From TMP-86 sp964247385 (GTDB lineage: Bacteria > Pseudomonadota > Gammaproteobacteria > Steroidobacterales > Steroidobacteraceae), in NCBI GenBank assembly GCA_964247385.1, contig CAXTUB010000001.1, forward strand, positions 207,999 to 271,998: a stretch of 64,000 bases of DNA. The letters run 5' to 3'. The notes under the pieces are model-generated. The model saw nothing but the letters and a program-made list of their open reading frames with translations, was not told the origin of the DNA and searched no databases. Below, in pieces: positions 1 through 8,657 of this stretch (position 1 is its first letter; the number at the start of each line of letters is the position of its first letter). A program made the position numbers and the translations under genes.

Positions 1-273
1 GTTTCCCATGTCGAGCGCGCGATCTGCCGCGCGCAGCCCGCGCAGGCCCCGGCCCTGGATCCACACGCAGGTTGGGTCACGCTCTTCGATCTCGACACCC
101 AGTGCGCGCATGGCTGCAAGACTCGCGCGGCAGTCCTCGCTCGGCAGAAAGCCGGTTACCTCGCTGCGGCCGTCGCAAACTCCCGCAAGCATCATGGCGC
201 GATGAGAAATGGATTTGTCGCCCGGCACGTCGATGGTGCCGGCCACATGTGCGCAAGGCGCGGCAACCAGCAT
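1..273 (-). CDS. aroA: 3-phosphoshikimate 1-carboxyvinyltransferase (EPSP synthase), N-terminal part
   Basis: This gene is cut by the left edge of the window; only the first 91 codons are visible. The translation contains the EPSP-synthase substrate-binding signature VPGDKSISHRAMMLA at residues 16-30, including the Lys-Ser pair that contacts shikimate-3-phosphate and PEP, followed by a typical N-terminal inside-out barrel segment. The enzyme catalyses the sixth step of the shikimate pathway in the cytoplasm. The start is ATG at 273; an in-frame GTG four codons upstream (285) directly after a TAA is an alternative. It follows pheA by about 55 bp on the same strand, in the classical gyrA-serC-pheA-aroA order, so it is probably co-transcribed with pheA. 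Confidence 0.93.
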   Translation of the reverse strand, partial: MLVAAPCAHVAGTIDVPGDKSISHRAMMLAGVCDGRSEVTGFLPSEDCRASLAAMRALGVEIEERDPTCVWIQGRGLRGLRAADRALDMGN

Positions 274-327
274 GCGCCTGACCACTTACGCAGACTCGAG
301 TGTGCTAGGCGCGAGCCACGGCATTCG

Positions 328-1452
328 CTATAAAACCGCCTTGGGATAAGAGCCCAACACCTTGAATAGCGAGGCCTGCTTCTTCAGCGCGCGCAGCGCC
401 GCGCGCACCGGCTCATCGCTGCTGTGCCCAACAATGTCGACGAAGAACACGTAATCCCATTTCTTTTTGCGCGACGGACGCGACTCGATTCGCGTCATGC
501 TGACGCGATGGTGCGCCAAAGGCTCGAGCAGGCGAAACAGCGCACCCGGTCCCTCGGTATCACCGCTCGACAGCAACAGGGTGGTTTTGTCGGCACCCGA
601 CGCGGCGAACTCCTTTCGGCCCAGAACCAGAAAGCGCGTGCTGTTGTCGGCGCTGTCTTCGATATCCGACGCAAGGAGCGTCAATCCATAGAGCTCGGCG
701 GCTTCTTGTGCCGCAATGGCGGCTGAGCCGCGCTCGTCGCGCGCGCGGCGCGCGCCTTCGGCATTGCTCGCCACCGCGATGCGCTCAACGTCCGGCATGT
801 GCTCATCGAGCCAACCGCGGCATTGCGCCAGAGCTTGCGCATGCGCGCACACGCGCTTCACTGCGGCAAGATCCGCACCGCGTGCCATGAGGCAGTGCCG
901 GATGCGCATCTCGATTTCGCCGCAAATCTTCAGCGGCGAAGTCAAGAACATATCCAGCGTATGGTTGACCGTGCCCTCCGTGGAGTTCTCGATTGGCACC
1001 ACGCCGAAATCCATCACTCCGGCGGCGACCTCTTGAAATACCTCCGGGATGGCCGACAAAGGCAAAGCACGCACCGAATGCCCAAAGTGCTTGAGTACCG
1101 CGGCTTGAGTGAACGTGCCCTCGGGGCCCAAGAATCCAATCTTCAGCGGCTCTTGCTGCGCAAGGCACGCCGACATGATTTCCCGAAACAAGCGCACGAT
1201 TTCTTCATCGCGCAGCGGGCCGTCGTTGCGCTCGAGCGCGTTGCGCAAGACTTCCGCTTCCCGCTCCGGGCGGTAAAAATCCGCTGCCGACCCCGCTGCC
1301 GATTTCGAGGCCCCCACTTGCTGCGCGAGCCGCGCCCGATCGCTGATGAGCGCATGAATGCGCGAATCAATGTCGTCGATGCGCGCGCGAATGTCCGTCA
1401 ACGCCGGGGCGCCGGATGCGCGGCGTGGTTTTGTTTTCGACTGCCTTCTCAA
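328..1452 (-). CDS. pheA: bifunctional chorismate mutase / prephenate dehydratase (P-protein)
   Basis: The 374-residue protein converts chorismate to prephenate and then to phenylpyruvate for phenylalanine synthesis. In order it has an AroQ-type helical chorismate mutase domain (about residues 18-100), a prephenate dehydratase domain (about 105-285) opening with KIGFLGPEGTFTQAA and containing the catalytic NSTRF motif, and a C-terminal ACT domain with the ESRPS phenylalanine-binding motif for feedback inhibition. The apparent start is TTG at 1452, 28 bp after the serA stop; a second TTG at 1401 would trim a basic N-terminal tail. I see no strong Shine-Dalgarno for either, so the exact start is uncertain. 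The gene sits between serA and aroA, a serine/aromatic supra-operon arrangement. Confidence 0.95.
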   Translation of the reverse strand: MRRQSKTKPRRASGAPALTDIRARIDDIDSRIHALISDRARLAQQVGASKSAAGSAADFYRPEREAEVLRNALERNDGPLRDEEIVRLFREIMSACLAQQEPLKIGFLGPEGTFTQAAVLKHFGHSVRALPLSAIPEVFQEVAAGVMDFGVVPIENSTEGTVNHTLDMFLTSPLKICGEIEMRIRHCLMARGADLAAVKRVCAHAQALAQCRGWLDEHMPDVERIAVASNAEGARRARDERGSAAIAAQEAAELYGLTLLASDIEDSADNSTRFLVLGRKEFAASGADKTTLLLSSGDTEGPGALFRLLEPLAHHRVSMTRIESRPSRKKKWDYVFFVDIVGHSSDEPVRAALRALKKQASLFKVLGSYPKAVL

Positions 1453-1479
1453 GCCCGCCGCTCGTTTAAGGTCGCCCGC

Positions 1480-2652
1480 TCACAAAAGACGCGCGCTCAG
1501 CACACCAGGAATGGCACGCAGCGCATCCATCAAATGCGCCGGCACCTCAGCATCCAAGTCGATGAGCGTGTACGCAAGCTCGCCCCGCGACTTGTTGAGT
1601 AAGTCGGCGATGTTGAGCTTCGATTGCGCAAGAAGGGTTGATATCTGCCCGACCATGTTCGGAACGTTGGCGTTGGCGATGGCGATGCGCGACGTGCCGG
1701 CCATGCGGCCGAGCGATGCGTCCGGAAAGTTCACGGAATGACGAATATTGCCGGTCATCAAGAACTCACGCAGCGTATCGGCCACCATCACGGCGCAATT
1801 CTCTTCCGCTTCATGGGTCGATGCACCGAGATGCGGCAGTGCGATGACCGATCCATGCGCCTTGAGCCTTGCCGATGGAAAATCACATACATAGGCCATG
1901 AGCGAGCCGTCGTCGAGCGCGGCGGCGACTGCTTCCTCGTCGACAATGCCCGCGCGCGAGAAGTTGAGCAGTATTGCGCCGCGCTGCATGTTCTTCAGGC
2001 GCGCCGAGCCGACCAGATTGCGTGTGCCGTCCGTCAACGGAACATGCACCGAAATGAATTTCGAGCGAGCGAACAAATCATCGAGCGACTTCGCCTGTTG
2101 CACGGATGAAGAAAGTTGCCAGGCGCGTTGTACCGTGATCGCCGGATCATATCCGAGCACATGCATGCCAAGTCCCAACGCCGAATTCGCGACTTCGACA
2201 CCTATTGCGCCGAGCCCGACGACGCCCAGAGTTCGCCCCGGCAACTCGAATCCGACGTATTTCTTCTTGCCCTTCTCAACGGCGGCATCGATTTCTTCGT
2301 CGCTTCCGGAAAGCGAGCGTGCAAACGCCCACGCCTCGCAAATATTTCGCGCCGCGAGAAACATGCCGGCAATGACGAGCTCCTTGACCGCGTTGGCGTT
2401 GGCGCCGGGCGCGTTGAACACTGGAACGCCGCGTGCGCTCATGGCGCTTACGGGCACATTGTTGGTGCCTGCACCCGCGCGCCCGATGGCCTTGACCGTC
2501 GAAGCGACGGGCACCTCGTGTAAATCCGCCGATCGCAACAGCACGGCATCGGGTTCCGAAACTTCTGGACCCACCTCGAATTGATCCGAAGGAAGCCGCG
2601 CCAGGCCCTTCGGCGAGATGTTATTGAACGTCAGCACGCGAAGCTTGGTCAT
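1480..2652 (-). CDS. serA: D-3-phosphoglycerate dehydrogenase
   Basis: This 390-residue NAD-dependent dehydrogenase oxidises 3-phosphoglycerate to phosphohydroxypyruvate, the first step of serine synthesis. The D-isomer 2-hydroxyacid dehydrogenase fold is clear: Rossmann motif VVGLGAIG near residue 143, the catalytic arginine in NFSRAGIVDEE, and the catalytic histidine in LPHLGASTHEAEEN. A C-terminal ACT domain (about residues 320-390) should bind serine for feedback control. The ATG at 2652 overlaps the serC TGA as ATGA, which implies translational coupling. Its placement right after serC puts the first two serine-pathway enzymes side by side, whereas in E. coli serA lies elsewhere. Confidence 0.94.
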   Translation of the reverse strand: MTKLRVLTFNNISPKGLARLPSDQFEVGPEVSEPDAVLLRSADLHEVPVASTVKAIGRAGAGTNNVPVSAMSARGVPVFNAPGANANAVKELVIAGMFLAARNICEAWAFARSLSGSDEEIDAAVEKGKKKYVGFELPGRTLGVVGLGAIGVEVANSALGLGMHVLGYDPAITVQRAWQLSSSVQQAKSLDDLFARSKFISVHVPLTDGTRNLVGSARLKNMQRGAILLNFSRAGIVDEEAVAAALDDGSLMAYVCDFPSARLKAHGSVIALPHLGASTHEAEENCAVMVADTLREFLMTGNIRHSVNFPDASLGRMAGTSRIAIANANVPNMVGQISTLLAQSKLNIADLLNKSRGELAYTLIDLDAEVPAHLMDALRAIPGVLSARLL

Positions 2653-3725
2653 GCTGCTGTACGCTCGAATTCGCGCATGAACTCGATCAGCGCATCGACG
2701 CCCGCAAGCGGCATGGCGTTGTAAATGCTGGCGCGCATGCCGCCCACCGAGCGATGTCCCTCGAGATTCTTGAGGCCTGCACGCGCTGCCTGCGCCGCAA
2801 AGTCTTTCTCGCGCTGCGGATCAGCCAGAGTGAAGGGCACATTCATCCATGAGCGGGAGTTCTTTTCGACCGGGTTCGCATAAAACGAGGATTCATCGAT
2901 GGCGGCGTACAGTCGCCGCGCCTTTTCACGGTTCAGCTTGGCCATCGCATCCAATCCGCCCTGCTGCTTGATCCATTGCAGCACCAAGCCTGCCAGATAC
3001 CATGACAAGGTGGGCGGCGTGTTCGACATGGAATGATCGGCGGCTTGAGTCGCGTAATTGAAAATCGACGGCGTATCGGCGCGCGCACGGCCGAGCAAGT
3101 CATCGCGCACGATGACGACGACCAAGCCCGCGGGTCCGATGTTCTTCTGCGCACCGGCATAGATGAGTCCGAAACGTGAAACGTCGAGCGGACGCGACAA
3201 CAACGTCGATGAAAAATCGCCGACCAGCGGCGCGCGCGTGACTGGAATGTAATCGAATTCGACGCCGCCGATGGTCTCGTTGGGCGTGTAGTGCGCATAA
3301 GCGGCGGCGTCCGAAAAGCGCAGCTCCGACGCGCGAGGCACCCGCGTGTATTTGCCGCCGGCATCGGCGGCGACATGCACCGTGCAGTACTTACCGGCCT
3401 CGGCGATCGCCTTCTTGGACCATTGCCCGGTATTGATGTAATCGGCGGTATCCTCGGCCTGCGTCAAGTTCATGGGAATGCCGGCGAACTGACCGGTCGC
3501 TCCGCCCTGCAAGAACAGCACTCGATAGTTTTCAGGTATCGCCAAAAGCTCGCGCAGATCTTGCTCGGCGCGCTGAGCCACCGCCATGAAAGCCTTGCCG
3601 CGATGGCTGACCTCCATGACCGACATGCCGCTGCCATCCCAATTCAAAAGCTCATCTCGAGCTCGTTCCAAAACGCTTTGCGGCAAGTTCGCGGGCCCCG
3701 GCGCGAAATTGAATACCCGAGGCAT
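2649..3725 (-). CDS. serC: phosphoserine aminotransferase
   Basis: SerC is a PLP-dependent class V aminotransferase that converts phosphohydroxypyruvate and glutamate to phosphoserine; it also acts in pyridoxal phosphate synthesis. The protein begins MPRVFNFAPGPANLP, the hallmark of the family, with the HRGK motif near residue 43 and the PLP-lysine region YAGAQKNIGPAG in the middle. The frame stays open upstream to 3881, into gyrA, but that extension is Arg-rich and non-homologous, so ATG 3725 (358 residues, close to E. coli's 362) is chosen. The gene follows gyrA by about 100 bp, and a 9-bp inverted repeat (3769-3777 with 3804-3812) lies in that gap. Confidence 0.96.
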   Translation of the reverse strand: MPRVFNFAPGPANLPQSVLERARDELLNWDGSGMSVMEVSHRGKAFMAVAQRAEQDLRELLAIPENYRVLFLQGGATGQFAGIPMNLTQAEDTADYINTGQWSKKAIAEAGKYCTVHVAADAGGKYTRVPRASELRFSDAAAYAHYTPNETIGGVEFDYIPVTRAPLVGDFSSTLLSRPLDVSRFGLIYAGAQKNIGPAGLVVVIVRDDLLGRARADTPSIFNYATQAADHSMSNTPPTLSWYLAGLVLQWIKQQGGLDAMAKLNREKARRLYAAIDESSFYANPVEKNSRSWMNVPFTLADPQREKDFAAQAARAGLKNLEGHRSVGGMRASIYNAMPLAGVDALIEFMREFERTAA

Positions 3726-3828
3726 GGATTGAGTCGGTTGAATCACGAGAACTGATCGAGCTCCACATCGCGCGATCTTGCGCGGCGCGCAGTCTAGCAG
3801 GCGGATCGCGCGCCGGTGTCCACCAATC

Positions 3829-6432
3829 TCACGGGTGGTCTTGCTCCACCGCCTCCGCGCCCTCGTCGCCGCCGAGCGCATTCATCGCATCGTCGTCGCG
3901 CGGCAGCCCCTCGATGCGCTCCAGCCCCGAGAGGCGATCCCCCTCCTCCAGGCGAATGAGCCGCACGCCCTGAGTGTTGCGCCCCACCACGGAAATGTCC
4001 GCTACCGGCGTGCGCACCAGCGTGCCCGCCTGGCTCATGAGCATGATTTCATCATCCGGATTGACTTGCAGTGCGCCCACCATGGCGCCATTGCGCTCGG
4101 TGAGCTGCAGCGCAATCACACCTTGACCGCCGCGCCCGTGCACCGGGAAGTCAGCGAGCGGAGTGAGTTTGCCGAAGCCATTTTCAGACGCCGTGAGAAT
4201 GAAGCCCGCGCCGGCCACGATGAGCGCGTTGACGAAATGCCCCTCGCCCAAACGAATGCCGCGCACGCCCGCGGCCTCGCGTCCCATCGAGCGCACTTCT
4301 TGCTCGTTGAAGCGGATGGCCTTGCCGGCCGTCGTGAACAACAAGATGTCGGACGCGCCGTGAGTGATCGATGCGCTGACGAGCGCATCGGCTGAATCCA
4401 GATCCACTGCAATAATGCCGCTCGCACGCGGACGCGAGAATGCCGTCAGCGAAGTTTTCTTCACCGTGCCGAGCCGGGTGGCCATGAAAACGAACTGATC
4501 TTCCGCGAATTCCTTGATGGGCAACACGGCGCTGATGCGCTCGCCCTCGCTCAGCGGCAAGAGATTCACGATGGGCTTGCCGCGCGAGCCGCGGCTTGCC
4601 TGCGGCAATTGATAGACCTTGAGCCAGTACAGCTTGCCATGATCGGAGAAGCACAACAGCGTGTCATGGGTGTTGGCCACGAACAGCTTGTCGACGAAGT
4701 CCTCGTCCTTGACGGCCGTCGCGCTTTTTCCGCGGCCGCCCCGCCGCTGCGCTTGGTACGCGGAAACCGGCTGAGCTTTCGCATAGCCGCCGTGCGAGAG
4801 AGTGACCACCACGTCTTCCGGCGAAATCAAATCTTCAATGGTCAAATCTTCATGCGTCGAAATAATTTCGGTGCGGCGCCGGTCTCCAAAAGTCTGCTGC
4901 GCTTCTTCCAGTTCCGCGCGAATGACTTGCATGAGCCGCGCCGGCTCGGCGAGGATGACCGACAGCTCGCGGATGGCGTCGAGAACCTCCTGATATTCTG
5001 CGATGACCTTGCCCTGCTCGAGCCCGGTGAGCCGATGCAGGCGCATATCCAGGATGGCCTGAGCTTGAATCTCCGTGAGCCGATATCCGCCGTCGACCCG
5101 GCCGAGCGGCGGCAATTCGGAAGGCGGACGGGTGCTGATGCCGCCCGCGCGCGCGAGCATTTCGGGCACGGCGCCCTCATTCCAAATGCGCGTGCAGAGC
5201 ACGGACTTCGCCTCTGCCGGAGAGGCCGATGCGCGAATCGCCGCGATGATGGCGTCGATGTTGGCCAGCGCGATGGCGAGGCCTTCGAGCACGTGGCCGC
5301 GCTCGCGCGCCTTGCGCAAATCGAACTGAGTTCGGCGCGTCACCACCTCGCGTCGGTGCCGCAGGAACGCCTCCAGCATTTCCTTCAGGGACAGGAGCCT
5401 GGGCTGACCGTCGACCAACGCGACCATGTTGACGCCGAACACCGTTTCCATCGGCGTCTGCGCATAGAGATTGTTGAGCAGGACTTCGGCCACCTCGCCG
5501 CGCTTCAACTCGATCACCACGCGCATGCCGTCTTTATCGCTCTCGTCCCGCAAGCCGTCGGAAGCGATCCCCTCGATGTGTTTGTCGCGCACCAAGTCGG
5601 CAATGCGCTCGATGAGGCGCGCCTTGTTGACCTGATACGGAAGCTCCGTAATGACGATGGCTTGCCGATCGCCCTTGCCGACGTCTTCGAAATGAGTGCG
5701 TGCGCGCACGTGCAGGCGGCCGCGCCCGCTCTTGTAGGCCGAAACGATTTCCTGCGCGCCGTTGATGATGGCGGCAGTCGGAAAATCCGGCCCCGGCACG
5801 ATTTGCATCAATTGCGCGAGATTCATTGCCGGCTCATCGATCAGCGCGATGCAGGCTGCGAGGATCTCAGAAATATTGTGGGGCGGAATGTTGGTGGCCA
5901 TGCCGACCGCGATGCCGGAAGACCCATTGATCAGGAGATTGGGCACGCGCGACGGCATGACCGCCGGCTCGCTTTCCGATTCATCGTAATTCGGAACGAA
6001 ATCGACGGTTTCCTTGTCAATGTCGGCCAGCAGCTCATGGGTGATCCGCGCCATGCGCACTTCGGTGTAGCGCATGGCCGCGGGGGGATCGCCATCCACC
6101 GAGCCGAAATTGCCTTGTCCGTCCACCAGCATGTAGCGCATGGAGAACGGCTGCGCCATGCGCACGATGGCGTCGTACACCGACGCATCGCCATGCGGGT
6201 GATACTTGCCGATGACGTCGCCGACCACGCGCGCGGATTTCTTGTAAGCCCGGTTCCAATCATTGCCGAGCTCACGCATCGCAAACAACACTCGCCGATG
6301 CACCGGCTTCAAACCGTCGCGCACATCCGGCAAGGCGCGGCCCACGATGACGCTCATGGCGTAATCGAGATACGACTTGCGCATCTCTTCTTCGAGATTG
6401 ACGGGCAGGATTTCGCGGGCGAATGAAGTCAT
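3829..6432 (-). CDS. gyrA: DNA gyrase subunit A
   Basis: This 867-residue subunit carries the DNA cleavage and religation centre of gyrase, which introduces negative supercoils together with GyrB. The N-terminal breakage-reunion domain contains the catalytic Tyr122 in AAMRYTE. The GyrA-box QRRGGRG that wraps DNA opens the C-terminal beta-pinwheel domain, which is followed by an acidic tail. The numbering of the first 120 residues matches E. coli without gaps. Position 83, which is Ser in E. coli, is Ala here (GDASVYD, residues 81-87), while Asp87 is kept; see findings. The gene is divergent from mtaD, and an extended -10-like sequence lies about 36 bp upstream of the start. Confidence 0.98.
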   Translation of the reverse strand: MTSFAREILPVNLEEEMRKSYLDYAMSVIVGRALPDVRDGLKPVHRRVLFAMRELGNDWNRAYKKSARVVGDVIGKYHPHGDASVYDAIVRMAQPFSMRYMLVDGQGNFGSVDGDPPAAMRYTEVRMARITHELLADIDKETVDFVPNYDESESEPAVMPSRVPNLLINGSSGIAVGMATNIPPHNISEILAACIALIDEPAMNLAQLMQIVPGPDFPTAAIINGAQEIVSAYKSGRGRLHVRARTHFEDVGKGDRQAIVITELPYQVNKARLIERIADLVRDKHIEGIASDGLRDESDKDGMRVVIELKRGEVAEVLLNNLYAQTPMETVFGVNMVALVDGQPRLLSLKEMLEAFLRHRREVVTRRTQFDLRKARERGHVLEGLAIALANIDAIIAAIRASASPAEAKSVLCTRIWNEGAVPEMLARAGGISTRPPSELPPLGRVDGGYRLTEIQAQAILDMRLHRLTGLEQGKVIAEYQEVLDAIRELSVILAEPARLMQVIRAELEEAQQTFGDRRRTEIISTHEDLTIEDLISPEDVVVTLSHGGYAKAQPVSAYQAQRRGGRGKSATAVKDEDFVDKLFVANTHDTLLCFSDHGKLYWLKVYQLPQASRGSRGKPIVNLLPLSEGERISAVLPIKEFAEDQFVFMATRLGTVKKTSLTAFSRPRASGIIAVDLDSADALVSASITHGASDILLFTTAGKAIRFNEQEVRSMGREAAGVRGIRLGEGHFVNALIVAGAGFILTASENGFGKLTPLADFPVHGRGGQGVIALQLTERNGAMVGALQVNPDDEIMLMSQAGTLVRTPVADISVVGRNTQGVRLIRLEEGDRLSGLERIEGLPRDDDAMNALGGDEGAEAVEQDHP

Positions 6433-6467
6433 GAGATCGAATACAAAAAGGCTTGGATTTCAGGCGC

Positions 6468-6476
6468 ATTCTAGCA
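6468..6476 (-). promoter_or_regulatory. putative gyrA promoter, extended -10 element
   Basis: Read on the minus strand this is TGCTAGAAT, a TGn extension plus the -10-like hexamer TAGAAT, about 36 nt upstream of the gyrA ATG. No good -35 is visible at the usual spacing, which fits an extended -10 promoter. It lies in the 110-bp divergent region shared with mtaD. Confidence 0.45.
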
Positions 6477-6507
6477 TAGCGAGCCTGGTTCTCCGGCGCG
6501 TAATCCG

Positions 6508-6535
6508 CTGCCGCGGCAAGCGTACCCGCTATACT
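6508..6535 (+). promoter_or_regulatory. putative mtaD promoter (-10 TATACT)
   Basis: A -10-like TATACT at 6530-6535 lies 7 bp before the GTG start codon of mtaD, with a weak -35-like CTGCCG 16 bp upstream. Transcription would begin at or next to the start codon, which implies a leaderless or nearly leaderless mRNA. The element faces the gyrA promoter. Confidence 0.4.
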
Positions 6536-6542
6536 GCTCGGC

Positions 6543-7904
6543 GTGTCGTCACCGCTCATTCACACGGTCATTCACGCGCGTTGGATTCTCGACATGAAGC
6601 ATCGCGCGCGAATTCTCGAAGGCCACGCGCTTGCCATTGCGGGCGAGCGCATCGCGGCGATCCTGCCGCAGCAGATGGCGCGTGAGTCCTATCGGCAAGC
6701 TGTTCACGTGCGCCGGGATCATCATGCGCTCATGCCCGGCCTCATCAATGCGCACACTCACGCCGCCATGTCGCTGTTGCGTGGCGTTGCGGACGGCTTG
6801 CCGCTGCACCGTTGGCTGAACGAGCGCATTTGGCCGCTGGAGCGCGAGTATGCCGATGTCGAGTTCGTGCGCGACGGCTCTGCGCTCGGCATGGCCGAGA
6901 TGTTGAGCGCGGGCATCACGTGTTTCGGCGACATGTACTTCTTCCCGAATATTACGGCACGCATCGCCGCGGATCTCGGCATGCGTGCTTGCGTTGGATT
7001 GCCCATCGCCGAATTTCCGACTCGCTGGGCATGCGATGCCAATGAATATTTGAGCAAAGCCTTGGAGGTGCGGGATGAGTTGCGTGATCTGCCGTTGATT
7101 CGCACCCAATTCGCCCCGCATGCGCCGTACACCGTGGCCGACGGCACGTTCGAACGCCTGCGTACGCTCGCCGATGAGCTCGACGCGGGCATCGTAATTC
7201 ATCTGCACGAGTCTCCTTCCGAGATTGCCGCCTCGCTCGACCGGCACGGTGTGCGGCCCATCGAGCGCCTGGAGTCGTTGGGTATCCTCAACCCCTCGCT
7301 CACTGCCGTGCACATGACGTGTGCAAACGAGGAGGATATTGCGCGCGCTCAGGCCGCCGGCATCAGCGTGACGCTCTGTCCGGAATCCAACTTGAAACTG
7401 GGAAATGGCGCACCGCCCATCGGCGCGTGGGCCGCCGCGTCGGTTCCGTTGGCGCTCGGCACGGATGGCGCGGCGTCCAACAATGATCTGGATTTGTGGG
7501 CCGAAGCCAAGCTCGCGGCATTGCTCGGCGGCGTGTCGTCTTCCGGCGAGCCCGTCGTCAATGCATGGGATGCGCTGCGCATGCTCACCACGGGCGGCGC
7601 CGCCGCGCTGGGGCTGGCTCACGAGGTGGGCACGCTCGAGGTTGGAAAGCTCGCGGATTTGTGCTGCGTGGATTTCGATCAGGCGCACATGCAGCCCGTG
7701 TACGATGTGGCCGCACAACTCATCTTTAGCGGCGGGCGCGACGCGGTGAGCGATGTATGGGTTGCGGGACGCCAACTGATCAAGGAACGCAGATTCGAGC
7801 AGCTCGATTGGCCCGCGCTGCGTGCGCGAGCGCAGAGCTGGCGTGAGGCGATCGACGCTTCGGCTATGGCCCTTCGCGTCGATGCGCTGGCGGCTGTCTC
7901 TTGA
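6543..7904 (+). CDS. mtaD: 5-methylthioadenosine/S-adenosylhomocysteine deaminase-type amidohydrolase (TRZ/ATZ family)
   Basis: This 453-residue cytoplasmic metal-dependent hydrolase belongs to the amidohydrolase superfamily that deaminates MTA, SAH or related adenosines. The metal site is visible as PGLINAHTHAAMSLLRG (HxH), HLHESPSE, the later histidine in AVHMTC, and the catalytic Asp in LGTDGAASNNDLD. A beta-sandwich composite domain at both ends (about residues 1-65 and 380-430) completes the fold. The start is GTG at 6543, just after a -10-like box. The stop overlaps the TTG start of ubiG. Pairing with ubiG, a SAM-dependent methyltransferase, is common in gammaproteobacteria and suggests a link to clearing SAM by-products. 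The exact substrate cannot be read from sequence. Confidence 0.85.
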   Translation: MSSPLIHTVIHARWILDMKHRARILEGHALAIAGERIAAILPQQMARESYRQAVHVRRDHHALMPGLINAHTHAAMSLLRGVADGLPLHRWLNERIWPLEREYADVEFVRDGSALGMAEMLSAGITCFGDMYFFPNITARIAADLGMRACVGLPIAEFPTRWACDANEYLSKALEVRDELRDLPLIRTQFAPHAPYTVADGTFERLRTLADELDAGIVIHLHESPSEIAASLDRHGVRPIERLESLGILNPSLTAVHMTCANEEDIARAQAAGISVTLCPESNLKLGNGAPPIGAWAAASVPLALGTDGAASNNDLDLWAEAKLAALLGGVSSSGEPVVNAWDALRMLTTGGAAALGLAHEVGTLEVGKLADLCCVDFDQAHMQPVYDVAAQLIFSGGRDAVSDVWVAGRQLIKERRFEQLDWPALRARAQSWREAIDASAMALRVDALAAVS

Positions 7905-8638
7905 GCCGCAACGTCGACGCTGCCGAGATTGCCAAGTTCGATGCGCTCGCGCAGAGCTGGTGGGACGAGCGCGGCTCGTCCCGTTTGTTGCACGATTTGA
8001 ACCCCGTGCGTTTGGGATACATCAAGCAGCGTGCGCAGTTGCGCGGCGCGCGCGTCCTCGATGTCGGGTGCGGGGGCGGCATCTTGAGCGAAAGCTTGAG
8101 CCGCGAGGGCGCTATCGTCACCGCAATCGATCTGGCGGAAGGTGCGCTGTCGGTCGCGAGGCTCCACGCCATCGAATCGGGGCTTGCGATCGACTATCGC
8201 GCCGTATCGGTCGAAGAGTTATCGCTCGAGGCGCCAAATTCTTTCGATATCGTGATTTGCATGGAAATGCTCGAACACGTCCCCGCGCCTGAAAGCGTCA
8301 TTCGCGCCATGGCGCAGATTGCCGAGCCCGGAGCGTCGGTGTTCGTATCGACGATCAATCGCAATGCGCGCGCATTTGTCACAGCCATCATCGGTGCGGA
8401 GCTCATTGCCCGGGCCCTGCCGCGCGGCACGCACGAGTATCGCAAGTTCATCAAGCCCTCTGAGCTTGCGGCCGAAGCCCGGCGCGCGGGGTTGGAATTG
8501 GAAGACACGGCCGGAATTGGCTTCAATCCGCTGTTGCAAACTTTCAGCCTCGGCACGGACGTGAGCGTCAACTATCTCGCGCATTTCAAGCGGCGCGAAA
8601 TTGAACGCGGCCGCCGCGCTTGCGCACCCGCCGCATGA
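7901..8638 (+). CDS. ubiG: 3-demethylubiquinone-9 3-O-methyltransferase / polyprenyldihydroxybenzoate methyltransferase
   Basis: UbiG performs both O-methylations in ubiquinone biosynthesis using SAM. The 245-residue protein opens with the family signature (FDALAQSWWDE), then SAM motif I VLDVGCGGGILSE, an acidic motif II (TAIDLAEGA), the post-motif CMEMLEHVP, and the HEYRKFIKPSEL region typical of UbiG. The start is TTG at 7901, overlapping the mtaD TGA (TTGA), since no ATG or GTG gives a full-length N-terminus. It belongs to the mtaD-ubiG-gph-rmuC-SDR run of tightly packed genes. Confidence 0.95.
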   Translation: MSRNVDAAEIAKFDALAQSWWDERGSSRLLHDLNPVRLGYIKQRAQLRGARVLDVGCGGGILSESLSREGAIVTAIDLAEGALSVARLHAIESGLAIDYRAVSVEELSLEAPNSFDIVICMEMLEHVPAPESVIRAMAQIAEPGASVFVSTINRNARAFVTAIIGAELIARALPRGTHEYRKFIKPSELAAEARRAGLELEDTAGIGFNPLLQTFSLGTDVSVNYLAHFKRREIERGRRACAPAA

Positions 8639-8657
8639 TTCGCCGGAGGCGCACGGC

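Noticed and set aside
3769..3812. 9-bp inverted repeat between gyrA and serC as a terminator
   Set aside because: The 26-nt loop and lack of a T-run make intrinsic termination unlikely, and the genes are probably partly co-transcribed.
4609..6426. 605-codon open frame opposite gyrA
   Set aside because: It is an antisense shadow of a conserved gene in GC-rich DNA; the translation is rich in Arg, His, Asp and Ala and has no domain signature.
6549..7775. 408-codon open frame opposite mtaD
   Set aside because: The sense strand has a complete amidohydrolase with metal motifs; the antisense product has none.
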